Shown one piece after another: positions 33,226-42,211 of a stretch of DNA of 64,000 nt (position 1 is its first letter; each line of letters begins with the position of its first letter). Location: positions 2,356,001 to 2,420,000 of the forward strand of contig NZ_CP124681.1 of the NCBI RefSeq assembly GCF_029961765.1, given 5' to 3'. This stretch comes from Nocardioides sp. QY071 (GTDB taxonomy: Bacteria > Actinomycetota > Actinomycetes > Propionibacteriales > Nocardioidaceae). Position numbers and translations under genes: made by a program. The notes below the pieces were generated by a model that ran no database searches, was not told where the DNA came from, and saw only the letters and a program-made list of their open reading frames with translations.

Positions 33226-34074
33226 GTGAGCGCCCGCCGACTGCTCGCCGTCCTCCAGTGGTCGCTGCTCGCCGTGCTCGTGGCAGGGGTGGTCGCGGCC
33301 GGCGCCTGGCGGCTGGACGGTGGGCGGTGGGAACGGGTCGAGACCGCGTCGATGGGCACCGTCGCGCCGGTCAACACGCTGCTGTGGGTCGAGCCCGTCG
33401 AAGCGACGAACCTGCGGGTGGGCGACTTCGTCACCTTCCACCCGCCCGGGCACGACGAGGTCAGCTACAGCCACCGGATCGCGGCGATCCACGCCGACGG
33501 CACCTTCGAGACCCAGGGCGAGATCACCTCCCGCGACCCGTGGCGGCTCACCGCGGACGACCTGGTCGGCCGGGTCGTGATGCGCTGGTACGGCGTCGGG
33601 TGGCTGGTCGTCGCCGCGCCCGTGCTGCTCATCGGCGGGCTGCTGCTCTGGCTCGTCGTGGTCACGCTGCGGGAGCGCTCCTGGCGCCTGCCCGTCGCCA
33701 TCGTCGGCACCGCTCTCGTGCTCAGCGTCGCGATCGTGGTGCACCGGCCGCTGGTCCGCGCCCAGGAGCTCGGCTTCGGCGAGGTGCCGGGAGGTGCGCG
33801 AGCGACGTACGTGTCCACCGGGCTCGCCCCGGTCCGGCTCCAGGCCCACCGCGGGCCCCACGTCGACCTGCGCGACGGCGAGGTCGGCTCGGTGCTCATC
33901 ACCCGCCGAGACCGTGCCGGACGCTACGGCATCGAGATGAGCCCGCGGATCCCGTTGTGGTGGTGGATCGTGCTCGTCGCGGCCTGCTTCGTGCCCTCGC
34001 TGGGGAGCGCGGCGAGACCCGGCCCTAGGATCGGTGCCCATGCCCTCGATCGGAGTCTTCGCGCTGCAAGGTGA
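33226..34074 (+). CDS. divergent SipW-type signal peptidase, copy 3
   Basis: 282 residues. First membrane helix 8-28; candidate serine Ser42 in [18 protein letters not shown]; His83 in YSHRI; then [20 protein letters not shown] in place of GDAND. Two further helices follow (about 125-148 and 155-173), then an extracytoplasmic loop of about 65 residues and a last helix near residue 245. The conserved GSM-x-P serine loop is altered (ASMGT), so specificity may differ from copies 1 and 2. It is adjacent to the three class B substrates. The 3' end overlaps pdxT by 35 bases. Confidence 0.75.
   Translation: MSARRLLAVLQWSLLAVLVAGVVAAGAWRLDGGRWERVETASMGTVAPVNTLLWVEPVEATNLRVGDFVTFHPPGHDEVSYSHRIAAIHADGTFETQGEITSRDPWRLTADDLVGRVVMRWYGVGWLVVAAPVLLIGGLLLWLVVVTLRERSWRLPVAIVGTALVLSVAIVVHRPLVRAQELGFGEVPGGARATYVSTGLAPVRLQAHRGPHVDLRDGEVGSVLITRRDRAGRYGIEMSPRIPLWWWIVLVAACFVPSLGSAARPGPRIGAHALDRSLRAAR
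34026..34031 (+). promoter_or_regulatory. -10 element TAGGAT, leaderless pdxT start inside the sipW-like gene
   Basis: TAGGAT ends 8 bases before the pdxT ATG at 34040 and lies within the 3' end of the third SipW-like gene. pdxT thus has its own promoter independent of the island. Confidence 0.5.
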
Positions 34075-34612
34075 CGTGCGCGAGCACCTCCACACCCTCA
34101 CGGCCCTCGGTGCCGACGCCTTCCCCGTCCGGCGCCCGGCCGAGCTCGAGCGCTGCGACGGCCTGGTCCTCCCGGGAGGCGAGTCGACCACCATGGCCAA
34201 GCTGGCCCGGACCTTCGAGCTGCTCGAGCCGCTGCGGGCCCGGGTCGGCGACGGGATGCCGACCTTCGGCACCTGTGCCGGGATGATCCTGCTGGCCGAC
34301 CGGATCGAGGGCGGCACCTCCGACCAGGAGACGATCGGCGGCCTCGACGTGACCGTGCGCCGCAACGCGTTCGGCCGCCAGGTCGACTCGTTCGAGGCCG
34401 ACCTGCCCTTCACGGGACTGGCCGACCCCGTGCACGCCGTCTTCATCCGCGCGCCGTGGGTCGAGCGCACCGGTCCCGAGGTCGAGGTGCTCGCCGAGGC
34501 GCAGGGCCACCCGGTCGCCGTACGGCAGGGGCACCTGATGGCGACGTCCTTCCACCCGGAGGTCGACGGGGACGGCCGGGTGCACCGGTACTTCCTCGAC
34601 CTCGTCGGGTAG
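34040..34612 (+). CDS. pdxT: pyridoxal 5'-phosphate synthase glutaminase subunit PdxT
   Basis: 190 residues, the glutamine amidotransferase partner of PdxS. The class I triad is visible: Cys79 in FGTCAGM, His172 and Glu174 in SFHPEV, plus the GGEST oxyanion region (47-51). It hydrolyses glutamine and channels ammonia to PdxS. ATG 34040 fits the family N-terminus ([13 protein letters not shown]); the GTG at 34034 would add two residues. The last two codons before and including the stop lie in the first unit of a 12-bp tandem repeat. Confidence 0.96.
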   Translation: MPSIGVFALQGDVREHLHTLTALGADAFPVRRPAELERCDGLVLPGGESTTMAKLARTFELLEPLRARVGDGMPTFGTCAGMILLADRIEGGTSDQETIGGLDVTVRRNAFGRQVDSFEADLPFTGLADPVHAVFIRAPWVERTGPEVEVLAEAQGHPVAVRQGHLMATSFHPEVDGDGRVHRYFLDLVG

Positions 34613-34648
34613 CTCGTCGGGCAGCTCGTCGGGTAGCTCGTCGGGTAG
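34601..34648 (+). repeat. four tandem 12-bp repeats spanning the pdxT stop
   Basis: CTCGTCGGGTAG is repeated four times head to tail, the second copy with CAG instead of TAG. Each TAG lies in the pdxT frame, so the first, third and fourth units each carry a stop. Copy-number change would leave PdxT intact because the first unit already ends it. Confidence 0.9.
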
Positions 34649-34708
34649 TTCAGCCGGCGTTCCCGGTGTGGTCGCCCGGACGACGTCGCGGCGCGCGATC
34701 GTCGGCGG

Positions 34709-35581
34709 GTGCGCCAGCAGTGGATGGACGGGATGCGCGGCCTCGCGATCGTGGCGGTCGTGCTGTTCCACGCCGAGCTCGTCGGCGGGCCACTGATCTG
34801 GCTGTCGGAGGTCAACCAGGAGCTGGCGCACTACCGGATGCCGCTGCTGATGGGGCTCTCCGGCCTGCTGCTGGCCCGCTCGCTGGCGAAGGGGCCACGG
34901 CGCCACCTCAGCGGCAAGGCACGCGCCGTGCTGTGGCCGTACGTCGTGTGGGCGAGCCTGGACCTCACCCAGGTGTGCCTCCACCTGCTCGCGACCGGCG
35001 AGCCGCTGCCGCCCGACCTGTCCCGGCTGGCGCTCTACAACCCGTCGGGCTACCTGTGGTTCCTCGCCTTTCTGTTCTGCTACCACGTGCTCGCCACGCC
35101 GCTGCCCGCGTGGGCACGCAGCATCGCCGCGCCCACGCTGCTGCTCCTCGGCGCCACGATCGGGTCCAGCGACCTCCACCGGTTCGTCACGCTCGCCGGA
35201 TGGTTCCTCGTCGGCGACCTGCTCGGGCGCGTCGTCGGCCCGCGGGTCCCGGGCGTCGTGACGGACCTCGTCGGCCGCTTCCGGTGGGGGTTCCTGGCGA
35301 CGATCGGGCGTCAGTCGGTCGTCTACTACGCCTGCCACCTGATCGTGATGGTGTACGCCGTCCGGCTGGTCCACCGCCTCGGCGTGACCGAGCCGCGGCT
35401 GGTCGTGCCGGTGGCGGTCGTCGTACCGCTGGCGGTGGGGGCCCTGCTGGTCCGCCTGCGGCGTCACCGCTGGGCCGACGCGCTGTTCGTGTGGCCCCGG
35501 GTAGACTCCACGGCCGTCACCGAGCGCATCGGTGCGTCGGTGCCCGAGGAGGTGCCTGCGCTTGCCCAGAGACAATGCTGA
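34709..35581 (+). CDS. acyltransferase-3 family membrane protein
   Basis: 290 residues with GTG start. The opening WMDGMRGLAIVAVVLFHAEL is the conserved acyltransferase-3 motif with the catalytic-type His at the end of helix 1. About eight further membrane segments follow. The family transfers acyl groups from CoA to sugars or wall polymers. At 290 residues it is shorter than most members. The last 30 residues after VWPRVDS look non-native and overlap the yebC promoter region, so the annotated C-terminus may simply run to the next available stop. It sits between pdxT and yebC, where it is not part of the conserved order. Confidence 0.8.
   Translation: MRQQWMDGMRGLAIVAVVLFHAELVGGPLIWLSEVNQELAHYRMPLLMGLSGLLLARSLAKGPRRHLSGKARAVLWPYVVWASLDLTQVCLHLLATGEPLPPDLSRLALYNPSGYLWFLAFLFCYHVLATPLPAWARSIAAPTLLLLGATIGSSDLHRFVTLAGWFLVGDLLGRVVGPRVPGVVTDLVGRFRWGFLATIGRQSVVYYACHLIVMVYAVRLVHRLGVTEPRLVVPVAVVVPLAVGALLVRLRRHRWADALFVWPRVDSTAVTERIGASVPEEVPALAQRQC
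35502..35507 (+). promoter_or_regulatory. -10 element TAGACT for yebC
   Basis: TAGACT lies 90 bases upstream of yebC inside the 3' end of the acyltransferase gene. Confidence 0.4.
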
Positions 35582-35596
35582 GAGACAGAGGGACTG

Positions 35597-36364
35597 ATGT
35601 CTGGCCACTCCAAGTGGGCGACCACGAAGCACAAGAAGGCCGCGATCGACGCCAAGCGCGGCAAGCTCTTCGCGAAGCTGATCAAGAACATCGAGATCGC
35701 CGCGAAGATGGGTGGCCCCGACCCCTCCGGGAACCCGACGCTCTTCGACGCCATCCAGAAGGCCAAGAAGCAGTCGGTGCCCAACAAGAACATCGACTCC
35801 GCTGTCAAGCGCGGCGGCGGTCTCGAGGGCGGCGGCGTCGACTACGAGACGATCATGTACGAGGTCTACGGACCCCAGGGCGTCGCGCTCCTCGTCGAGT
35901 GCCTCACCGACAACCGCAACCGCGCCGCGATGGAGGTCCGCACCGCGGTCACCCGCAACGGCGGCACCATGGCCGACCCGGGCTCGGTCTCGCGGCTGTT
36001 CACCCGCAAGGGCGTGGTCGTGGTCGCCAAGAGCCAGGAGGCCAAGGAGGTCTCCGAGGACGACCTGCTCGAGGCCACCCTCGACGCGGGTGCCGAGGAG
36101 GTCGCCGACCTCGGCGACAGCTTCGAGGTCCAGTCCGAGGCCACCGACGTCGTCGCGGTCCGCACGGCGCTGCAGGACGCCGGCATCGACTACGACTCCG
36201 CCGAGGTCCAGTTCGTCGCGACCATGGACATCCCGGTCGCCGACCCGGCCGCCGCCGGCAAGGTGTTCAAGCTCGTCGACGCGGTCGACGACCTCGATGA
36301 CGTGCAGAACGTCTTCACCAACGCCGACATCCCCGACGAGGTCCTCGACCAGATCGAAGACTGA
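35597..36364 (+). CDS. yebC: YebC/TACO1-family protein
   Basis: 255 residues, full length. It starts with [23 protein letters not shown] and contains [15 protein letters not shown], the family hallmarks. Domains 2-3 follow with the acidic C-terminus. Family members assist translation of proline-rich stretches and have been described as transcription factors; ribosome function is now favoured. ATG with an AGAGGGA ribosome-binding site. It directly precedes the ruvCAB operon, as in most actinobacteria. Confidence 0.95.
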   Translation: MSGHSKWATTKHKKAAIDAKRGKLFAKLIKNIEIAAKMGGPDPSGNPTLFDAIQKAKKQSVPNKNIDSAVKRGGGLEGGGVDYETIMYEVYGPQGVALLVECLTDNRNRAAMEVRTAVTRNGGTMADPGSVSRLFTRKGVVVVAKSQEAKEVSEDDLLEATLDAGAEEVADLGDSFEVQSEATDVVAVRTALQDAGIDYDSAEVQFVATMDIPVADPAAAGKVFKLVDAVDDLDDVQNVFTNADIPDEVLDQIED

Positions 36365-36372
36365 CCCGGCGT

Positions 36373-36393
36373 GTCCCGCCGCCACGGCGGGAC
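36373..36393 (+). terminator. hairpin after yebC
   Basis: A 9-bp perfect stem GTCCCGCCG / CGGCGGGAC with a CCA loop begins 9 bases after the yebC stop. Confidence 0.6.
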
Positions 36394-36412
36394 CGGGTCG
36401 CCTACCTTGGGT

Positions 36413-36428
36413 CCGAACACATGTTCGG
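36413..36428. promoter_or_regulatory. LexA (SOS) box upstream of ruvC
   Basis: CCGAACACATGTTCGG is a perfect palindrome matching the actinobacterial/Gram-positive SOS box CGAAC-N4-GTTCG. It lies just after a -10-like TACCTT (36403-36408) and 16 bases before the ruvC GTG, so LexA would block the start of transcription. Confidence 0.85.
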
Positions 36429-36443
36429 GCGAAAGGTGACGAC

Positions 36444-36968
36444 GTGCGCGTGCTCGGGATCGACCCGGGGCTGACCCGCTGCGGCCTCGGCGTGGTCGAG
36501 GGCTCGATCGGCCGTCCGCTGACGCTGGTCGACGTGAGCGTCGTGCGGACGTCAGCACAGCTGGCCGTGCCCGAGCGGTTGGTGACCATCGAGCGGGGGA
36601 TCGACGCCCGGCTCGACGAGTACCAGCCCGACGCGGTCGCGATCGAGCGGATCTTCGCCCGGTCCGACGTCAGCACGATCATGGGCACCGCTCAGGCCGC
36701 CGGCATCGCGATGGTCTGCGCGGCCCGGCGCGGGCTGCCGGTCGCGCTGCACACGCCGAGCGAGGTGAAGGCCGCGGTGTCCGGCAACGGCCGCGCCGAC
36801 AAGGCCCAGGTCGGCTCGATGGTGGCCCGGATCCTGCGCCTCGACGCGGCCCCGAAGCCGGCCGACGCGGCCGACGCGCTCGCCCTGGCGATCACCCACA
36901 TCTGGCGCGGCGGCTCGCAGGCGCGCATCGACGCGGCCCTCGCGGCCGCGGGCAGGAGGACCCGTTGA
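36444..36968 (+). CDS. ruvC: Holliday junction resolvase RuvC
   Basis: 174 residues. The RNase H-fold acidic residues are in place: Asp in [12 protein letters not shown] (residue 7), Glu in VAIERIF (about 68) and the C-terminal Asp pair in [10 protein letters not shown]. It resolves Holliday junctions together with RuvAB. GTG 36444 gives the standard N-terminus. Its stop overlaps the ruvA TTG. The upstream SOS box indicates DNA-damage induction of the ruvCAB operon. Confidence 0.96.
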   Translation: MRVLGIDPGLTRCGLGVVEGSIGRPLTLVDVSVVRTSAQLAVPERLVTIERGIDARLDEYQPDAVAIERIFARSDVSTIMGTAQAAGIAMVCAARRGLPVALHTPSEVKAAVSGNGRADKAQVGSMVARILRLDAAPKPADAADALALAITHIWRGGSQARIDAALAAAGRRTR

Positions 36969-37558
36969 TCGCGTTCGTCCGCGGCCAGGTGGCCGCGCTC
37001 ACCCTCACCAGCGCCGTCGTCGAGGTCGGGGGAGTCGGCCTCGAGCTGATGTGCACGCCCGGCACCCTCGCCCAGCTGCGCACCGGGTCCACGGCGACGC
37101 TGCCCACCAGCATGATCGTGCGCGAGGACTCCCTCACCCTCTACGGCTTCGCCGACGAGGAGGAGAAGACGATCTTCGAGCTCGTCCAGACCGCCTCCGG
37201 GGTCGGGCCCAAGCTCGCCCAGGCCATCGTCGCGGTGCTCTCGCCCGACGGGGTGCGCAACGCCATCGCCTCCGACGACGTGCGCACCCTCACCAAGGTG
37301 CCCGGCATCGGGCAGAAGGGCGCGCAGCGGATCATCCTCGAGCTCAAGGACCGCATCGGCGTCGCTCCCGGCACCTCCGGCGCCGGCCCAGTCGCCGACG
37401 CGGCCTGGCGCGACCAGGTCCACCAGGGCCTGGTCGGGCTCGGCTACAACGCCAAGGACGCCGACAAGGCGGTCGACGCGGTCGCGGGCGAGGCCGGCGC
37501 GGCTCCCGACGTACGCGCGCTGCTGCGGGCCGCCCTGCGCTCGCTCTCGAAGGCCTGA
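36965..37558 (+). CDS. ruvA: Holliday junction branch-migration protein RuvA
   Basis: 197 residues. N-terminal OB fold ([24 protein letters not shown]), then two helix-hairpin-helix motifs ([24 protein letters not shown]) and a flexible linker to domain III ([16 protein letters not shown]) that contacts RuvB. TTG start coupled to the ruvC stop. Confidence 0.96.
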   Translation: MIAFVRGQVAALTLTSAVVEVGGVGLELMCTPGTLAQLRTGSTATLPTSMIVREDSLTLYGFADEEEKTIFELVQTASGVGPKLAQAIVAVLSPDGVRNAIASDDVRTLTKVPGIGQKGAQRIILELKDRIGVAPGTSGAGPVADAAWRDQVHQGLVGLGYNAKDADKAVDAVAGEAGAAPDVRALLRAALRSLSKA

Positions 37559-37569
37559 GAAGGTAGGAC

Positions 37570-38649
37570 ATGCCCTTCCACGAGGACGAGCTCGAGGCGG
37601 CGGAGGACCTCCACCTCCGCTCGCTGACCGCCGCCGAGGCCGAGGGCGACGAGCGCGCGGTCGAGGCAGCGCTGCGTCCGCGCAGCCTCGACGAGGTGGT
37701 CGGCCAGTCCCGGGTCCGCGACCAGCTCGGCCTGGTCCTCGAGGCGGCACGGCAGCGGGGGAGGGCGCCCGACCACGTGCTGCTCTCCGGCCCGCCCGGG
37801 CTCGGCAAGACCACGCTGGCGATGATCATCTCCCACGAGATGAACGCGCCGCTGCGCATCACCAGCGGCCCCGCGATCACCCACGCCGGCGACCTCGCGG
37901 CGATCCTGTCGGGCCTGGGCGAGGGCGAGGTGCTCTTCGTCGACGAGATCCACCGGATGTCGCGCCCGGCCGAGGAGATGCTCTACCTCGCCATGGAGGA
38001 CTTCCGGGTCGACGTCGTGATCGGCAAGGGGCCCGGTGCCACCGCGATCCCGCTCGAGCTGCCGCCGTTCACCCTGGTCGGCGCCACCACCCGGGCCGGC
38101 CTGCTGCCCGGCCCGCTGCGCGACCGGTTCGGCTTCACCGCCCACCTCGAGTTCTACGAGCCCGACGAGCTCGACCGGATCGTGCGCCGCTCCGCCGACC
38201 TGCTCGGCGTCGACCTGGCCCACGACGGCTCTTCCGAGATCGCCGGCCGCTCCCGCGGCACGCCGCGCATCGCCAACCGGCTGCTGCGCCGGGTGCGCGA
38301 CTACGCCCAGGTCCGGGCCAACGGTGTCGTCACCCGACCCGTCGCGCAGGCCGCCCTCGACCTCTACGAGGTCGACGAGCTCGGCCTCGACCGGCTCGAC
38401 CGCGCCGTGCTCGACGCCCTGTGCCGGCGCTTCGGCGGGGGACCGGTCGGTGTCTCCACGCTGGCCGTCGCGGTCGGCGAGGAGCGGGAGACCGTCGAGG
38501 AGGTCGCCGAGCCCTTCCTGGTCCGCAACGGCTTCCTCGCCCGCACCCCGCGCGGCCGGATCGCCACCCCGGCCGCCTGGATCCACCTCGGGCTCACCCC
38601 GCCCGTGCTGCCGTACGACGAGGCCGGGCCGACCCTCTTCGAGGACTGA
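37570..38649 (+). CDS. ruvB: Holliday junction branch-migration helicase RuvB
   Basis: 359 residues. AAA+ motor with Walker [12 protein letters not shown], Walker [10 protein letters not shown], sensor segment GATTRAGLL, arginine finger GPLRDRFG and the C-terminal winged helix ([16 protein letters not shown]). It has an N-terminal acidic extension of about 25 residues before [12 protein letters not shown]. It forms the hexameric motor with RuvA. ATG follows AAGG; 11 bases after ruvA. Confidence 0.97.
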   Translation: MPFHEDELEAAEDLHLRSLTAAEAEGDERAVEAALRPRSLDEVVGQSRVRDQLGLVLEAARQRGRAPDHVLLSGPPGLGKTTLAMIISHEMNAPLRITSGPAITHAGDLAAILSGLGEGEVLFVDEIHRMSRPAEEMLYLAMEDFRVDVVIGKGPGATAIPLELPPFTLVGATTRAGLLPGPLRDRFGFTAHLEFYEPDELDRIVRRSADLLGVDLAHDGSSEIAGRSRGTPRIANRLLRRVRDYAQVRANGVVTRPVAQAALDLYEVDELGLDRLDRAVLDALCRRFGGGPVGVSTLAVAVGEERETVEEVAEPFLVRNGFLARTPRGRIATPAAWIHLGLTPPVLPYDEAGPTLFED

Positions 38650-38684
38650 CCGGCATCGATCAGGTTTTCCCACGGGTCCGTGGC

Positions 38685-38690
38685 TACACT
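38685..38690 (+). promoter_or_regulatory. -10 element TACACT upstream of yajC-secDF
   Basis: TACACT about 67 bases before the yajC start; a leader of roughly 60 G/C-rich bases follows, without a recognised riboswitch. Confidence 0.4.
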
Positions 38691-38756
38691 GACCGGCGGT
38701 CCCGGGGACGGCTTCGTCCTGCGGTGTCCGTCCGTGCCCTTTGGAGAGGTTTGTCT

Positions 38757-39086
38757 GTGAAAGACGCTGCGTCCCTGCTGCCGATCGTGGCGATCGCGGC
38801 CATCTTCTGGCTGCTGATCATCCGCCCCGCCTCGCGCCAGCGCAAGGAGGCCGCCTCCCTGCAGGCGTCCCTCGCCGTCGGCGACGACGTGATGCTGACG
38901 TCCGGCATCTTCGGCACCATCACGGGAGAGGCCGACGACCACCTCGAGGTCGAGCTCGCGCCCGGAGTGGTGATCCGGGTGGTGCGGGGCGCGGTCGCGT
39001 CCGTGCGTCGCGACGCCGAGGAGGCACCCGAGGAGACCGCCTCCCACGACCTGACCGACCGTCCCGACGACGAAGAGGAGCGCTGA
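38757..39086 (+). CDS. yajC: preprotein translocase subunit YajC
   Basis: 109 residues. One N-terminal membrane helix (SLLPIVAIAAIFWLLIIRP) followed by a small cytoplasmic domain (GDDVMLTSGIFGTITG...VVRGAVASV) and an acidic tail, the standard YajC layout. It forms the accessory SecDF-YajC complex at the translocon. GTG 38757 is chosen; TTG 38751 is possible. secD starts two bases after its stop. Confidence 0.93.
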   Translation: MKDAASLLPIVAIAAIFWLLIIRPASRQRKEAASLQASLAVGDDVMLTSGIFGTITGEADDHLEVELAPGVVIRVVRGAVASVRRDAEEAPEETASHDLTDRPDDEEER

Positions 39087-39088
39087 GC

Positions 39089-40939
39089 ATGGCGTCCCGC
39101 CGTCCGCGCCCTGGGCGCCACCTGATCGTCTTCTTCCTCGCCCTGGCCGTGCTCTACGGCCTCACCGCGCTCTCGCAGGCCGGCGTGAAGGACCCCGAAA
39201 CCCCCTGGCGGCCCGCGCTGGGCCTCGACCTGCAGGGCGGCACCCGGATCACGCTGACCGCGCTCAAGGCGCCCTCGAAGGAGAACCTCGACGAGGCCCG
39301 CCGGATCATCGACCAGCGCGTCAACGGCTCCGGTGTCGCCGAGGCCGCGGTCACCACCCAGGGCGGCCGCAACATCGTGGTCGAGGTCCCGGGCAAGACC
39401 AAGAACCGCAACCAGCTCGAGGAGACCGTCAAGCGCCAGGCGCAGCTGCGCTTCCGCCTCGTCGCCTGCTCCGACGCCCGCCCGGCCGGGTGCGACACGT
39501 CCGGTGCCAGCACCGGCGGCATGGGCCTGGGCCGCGCTCCGCTCTCGCTCGCCGAGGACGACCCGACCGACACCCCGTCGGACGCCCCTTCCGACGCTGC
39601 CTCCGACGGCGCCACCGACACCGCGTCGGGCACGGCGACAGACGCCCCGGCCACCGACGCCCCGTCCGGTACGCCGACCGACGGCGCGACCGGCACCCCG
39701 ACCGCCGAGGACCCGGGCGGCGACGGCAAGGCGTGGACCGTGAAGGACGACATCGCCTGGTCCCGCAGCCCCGACCAGGCCGCGATCGCGCTGTTCAACA
39801 GCTACACCTGCGACGCCAAGGGCGTCGTCGTCGACGCCGACGGCAAGCCCGCCGACCAGGTCGACGACCCGGACAAGCCGCTCGTGGCGTGCACGGAGCC
39901 CGAGAAGGACAAGAACGGTGACGAGACCACCCCGGCGATCAAGTTCCTGCTGAGCCGCTCCGTCGTCGAGGGCACCGAGCTCGACAACGCGAGCGCCCAG
40001 ACCCCGCAGAACGGCGTCGGCTGGGTCGTCGCCATCGAGATGGGCAACAGCAAGGACCGCGCGCACCCGAAGGGCTCCGCGGGCGCCGCCTCGGACTTCG
40101 AGGCCGTCACCCGTGCCTTCGCCGGCACCGACGAGCAGTTCGCCGTGGTCCTCGACGGCCAGGTGCTGACCTACCCGGTCCTCAACAGCGTCATCACCGA
40201 CGGTCGCTCGCAGATCGAGGGTGACTTCACCGAGCAGGAGGCGCTCGACCTCGCCAACAGCCTCAAGTTCGGTGCGCTGCCGATCAAGTTCAACGACAAG
40301 CAGACCTCCGTCGAGGAGATCGGCCCGTCGCTGGCCGGCAACCAGCTCTCCGCGGGCCTGACCGCGGGCGCCATCGGCCTCATCCTGGTGATGCTCTACT
40401 GCCTCTTCTACTACCGCGGCCTCGGCCTGGTGGTCGTCAGCTCGCTGTTCGTGGCCGCGGCGATCACCTACGCCCTGGTGCTCCTGCTGAGCAAGACCGC
40501 CGGCTTCACGCTGACCCTGCCCGGCATCGCCGGACTGGTCATCGCGGTCGGCATCACCGCCGACTCGTTCGTCATCTTCTTCGAACGCATCCGTGACGAG
40601 ATGCGCGAGGGCAAGTCGATGCGGGTCGCGGTCGAGACGGGATGGGCCCGGGCGCGAGTCACCCGGGTCGCGGCCAACACGGTCCAGATCCTCTCGGCGC
40701 TGGTGCTCTACATCTTCGCCACCGGTGCGGTGAAGGGCTTCGGCTTCGCGCTGGGCCTGACCACCCTCATCGACCTCGCGGTGCTGTTCTGGTTCACCAA
40801 GCCGATGGTGTCCTGGCTCGCGCAGTTCAAGGCGTTCAACTCCGGGCACAAGCTGTCCGGCCTCAGCAAGGAGACGCTGGGCATGGACATCACGCCCTCC
40901 CGCCCCCGTCGTTCCGCCGTCGCCGGAGGTGACGCCTGA
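39089..40939 (+). CDS. secD: protein-export membrane protein SecD
   Basis: 616 residues. Helix 1 is near residue 12-30, followed by the P1 domain with the DLQGGTRITL motif and six membrane segments in total (C-terminal block with VGITADSFVIFFERIRDEMREGKS, the proton-pathway and coupling region). SecD with SecF uses the proton gradient to pull secreted proteins. An acidic Thr/Ser/Asp/Ala/Pro repeat-like insertion of about 55 residues (about 155-213) interrupts the periplasmic domain and is unusual in length. ATG 39089; TGATG overlap with secF. Confidence 0.95.
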   Translation: MASRRPRPGRHLIVFFLALAVLYGLTALSQAGVKDPETPWRPALGLDLQGGTRITLTALKAPSKENLDEARRIIDQRVNGSGVAEAAVTTQGGRNIVVEVPGKTKNRNQLEETVKRQAQLRFRLVACSDARPAGCDTSGASTGGMGLGRAPLSLAEDDPTDTPSDAPSDAASDGATDTASGTATDAPATDAPSGTPTDGATGTPTAEDPGGDGKAWTVKDDIAWSRSPDQAAIALFNSYTCDAKGVVVDADGKPADQVDDPDKPLVACTEPEKDKNGDETTPAIKFLLSRSVVEGTELDNASAQTPQNGVGWVVAIEMGNSKDRAHPKGSAGAASDFEAVTRAFAGTDEQFAVVLDGQVLTYPVLNSVITDGRSQIEGDFTEQEALDLANSLKFGALPIKFNDKQTSVEEIGPSLAGNQLSAGLTAGAIGLILVMLYCLFYYRGLGLVVVSSLFVAAAITYALVLLLSKTAGFTLTLPGIAGLVIAVGITADSFVIFFERIRDEMREGKSMRVAVETGWARARVTRVAANTVQILSALVLYIFATGAVKGFGFALGLTTLIDLAVLFWFTKPMVSWLAQFKAFNSGHKLSGLSKETLGMDITPSRPRRSAVAGGDA

Positions 40940-42207
40940 TGGGCAAGATGTCCCGGCTCGGCAACGAGCTCTACCAGGGCCGCAAGTCGATCAACTTCAT
41001 CGGCAAGCCGTGGCTCTTCTACCTCATCTCCGGTGTGCTGGTCGGGCTCGCGGTGCTGGTGCTGTTCGTCAAGCCGCTCAACATGGGCGTCGAGTTCACC
41101 GGCGGCACGACGGTCTCGGTGCCGGTGGGCGCCGGCGAGGCCACCCAGTCGGCCGCCGACGACCTGCGGACCAAGGTCGCCGACTCCGGCATCCAGAACG
41201 CTGAGAACCCCACGGTCACCACCGAGGGTGACTCCGCCCTGGTGATCCAGGTCGAGAACCTCAGCGAGAAGCAGCGCGGCGAGATCGCCGCGCTGGTCCA
41301 CGACGAGTTCCCGAACGTCGCCGAGAACGACCTGTCCGTCCAGGACATCGGTCCGAGCTGGGGGCAGGAGGTCGCCAAGCGCGCGGCCATCGGCGTCGGC
41401 ATCTTCCTGCTGCTCGTCGTGCTGTTCATCTGGGGCTACTTCCGCGAGTGGCGGATGTCGGTCGCCGCGCTGGTCGCGCTGATCCACGACGTCATGCTGA
41501 CCGTCGGCGTCTACGCGCTGTCCGGCTTCCAGGTGACGCCCGCCGCGGTCACGGGTGTGCTGGCGATCCTCGGCTTCTCGCTCTACGACACCGTCGTCGT
41601 GTTCGACAAGATCAAGGAGAACACCACCGTTCTCCGCAAGAACACCCAGTCGTACGCCGACGCGGCCAACCTCGCGGTCAACCAGACCCTGGTGCGCTCG
41701 ATCAACACCTCGATCGTCGCGCTCATCCCGATCGGCGCGATCCTCTACGTCTCCGCCGTCCAGCTCGGTGCCAGCTCGCTGCAGGACCTCGCGCTCGCAC
41801 AGTTCGTCGGCATGGGCGTCGGCGTCTACTCCTCGGTGATGCTCGCCCCGCGCGTGCTGGTCCACCTGAAGATGCAGGAGAGCGAGATGCAGGTCCAGGC
41901 GCGGCGCGCCAAGGCCAAGCAGCGCGCGCTCGCCGACCGCTACGCCTCGGTCCCCGCCGCCACCGACGACACGCCCGTCGCCGGCCGTCGCGGCGGCGAC
42001 CCCGACGAGATCCCGGACGAGCTGCTCGAGGAGGAGTTCGAGATCGAGGTCGACGAGGAGCCGGCTCCCCGTCGTACGGCACCCAACACGGAGGCCGTCG
42101 GCAAGGGCCGCGTGGTCCCGACCAACAGCCGTCCGGTCAACGAGAGCGGGAGCTCGGGTCGCAAGCAGCCGGTGCGCCAGACGCGGTCCAAGCGCGGCAA
42201 GAAGTAG
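40939..42207 (+). CDS. secF: protein-export membrane protein SecF
   Basis: 422 residues. The N-terminal helix, the conserved GVEFTGGT motif, five further helices with YDTVVVFDKIKEN (conserved Asp) and NQTLVRSINTS. The last 100 residues are a charged cytoplasmic tail (EEEFEIEVDEEPAPRR... ending in KRGKK) longer than in E. coli. Partner of SecD. ATG overlaps the secD stop. Confidence 0.96.
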   Translation: MGKMSRLGNELYQGRKSINFIGKPWLFYLISGVLVGLAVLVLFVKPLNMGVEFTGGTTVSVPVGAGEATQSAADDLRTKVADSGIQNAENPTVTTEGDSALVIQVENLSEKQRGEIAALVHDEFPNVAENDLSVQDIGPSWGQEVAKRAAIGVGIFLLLVVLFIWGYFREWRMSVAALVALIHDVMLTVGVYALSGFQVTPAAVTGVLAILGFSLYDTVVVFDKIKENTTVLRKNTQSYADAANLAVNQTLVRSINTSIVALIPIGAILYVSAVQLGASSLQDLALAQFVGMGVGVYSSVMLAPRVLVHLKMQESEMQVQARRAKAKQRALADRYASVPAATDDTPVAGRRGGDPDEIPDELLEEEFEIEVDEEPAPRRTAPNTEAVGKGRVVPTNSRPVNESGSSGRKQPVRQTRSKRGKK

Positions 42208-42211
42208 CGCG

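Noticed and set aside
34025..36688. Reverse-strand open frame of 887 codons with an LPDE repeat
   Set aside because: Antisense of pdxT, acyltransferase, yebC and ruvC; the LPDE repeat is only the complement of the 12-bp tandem repeat.
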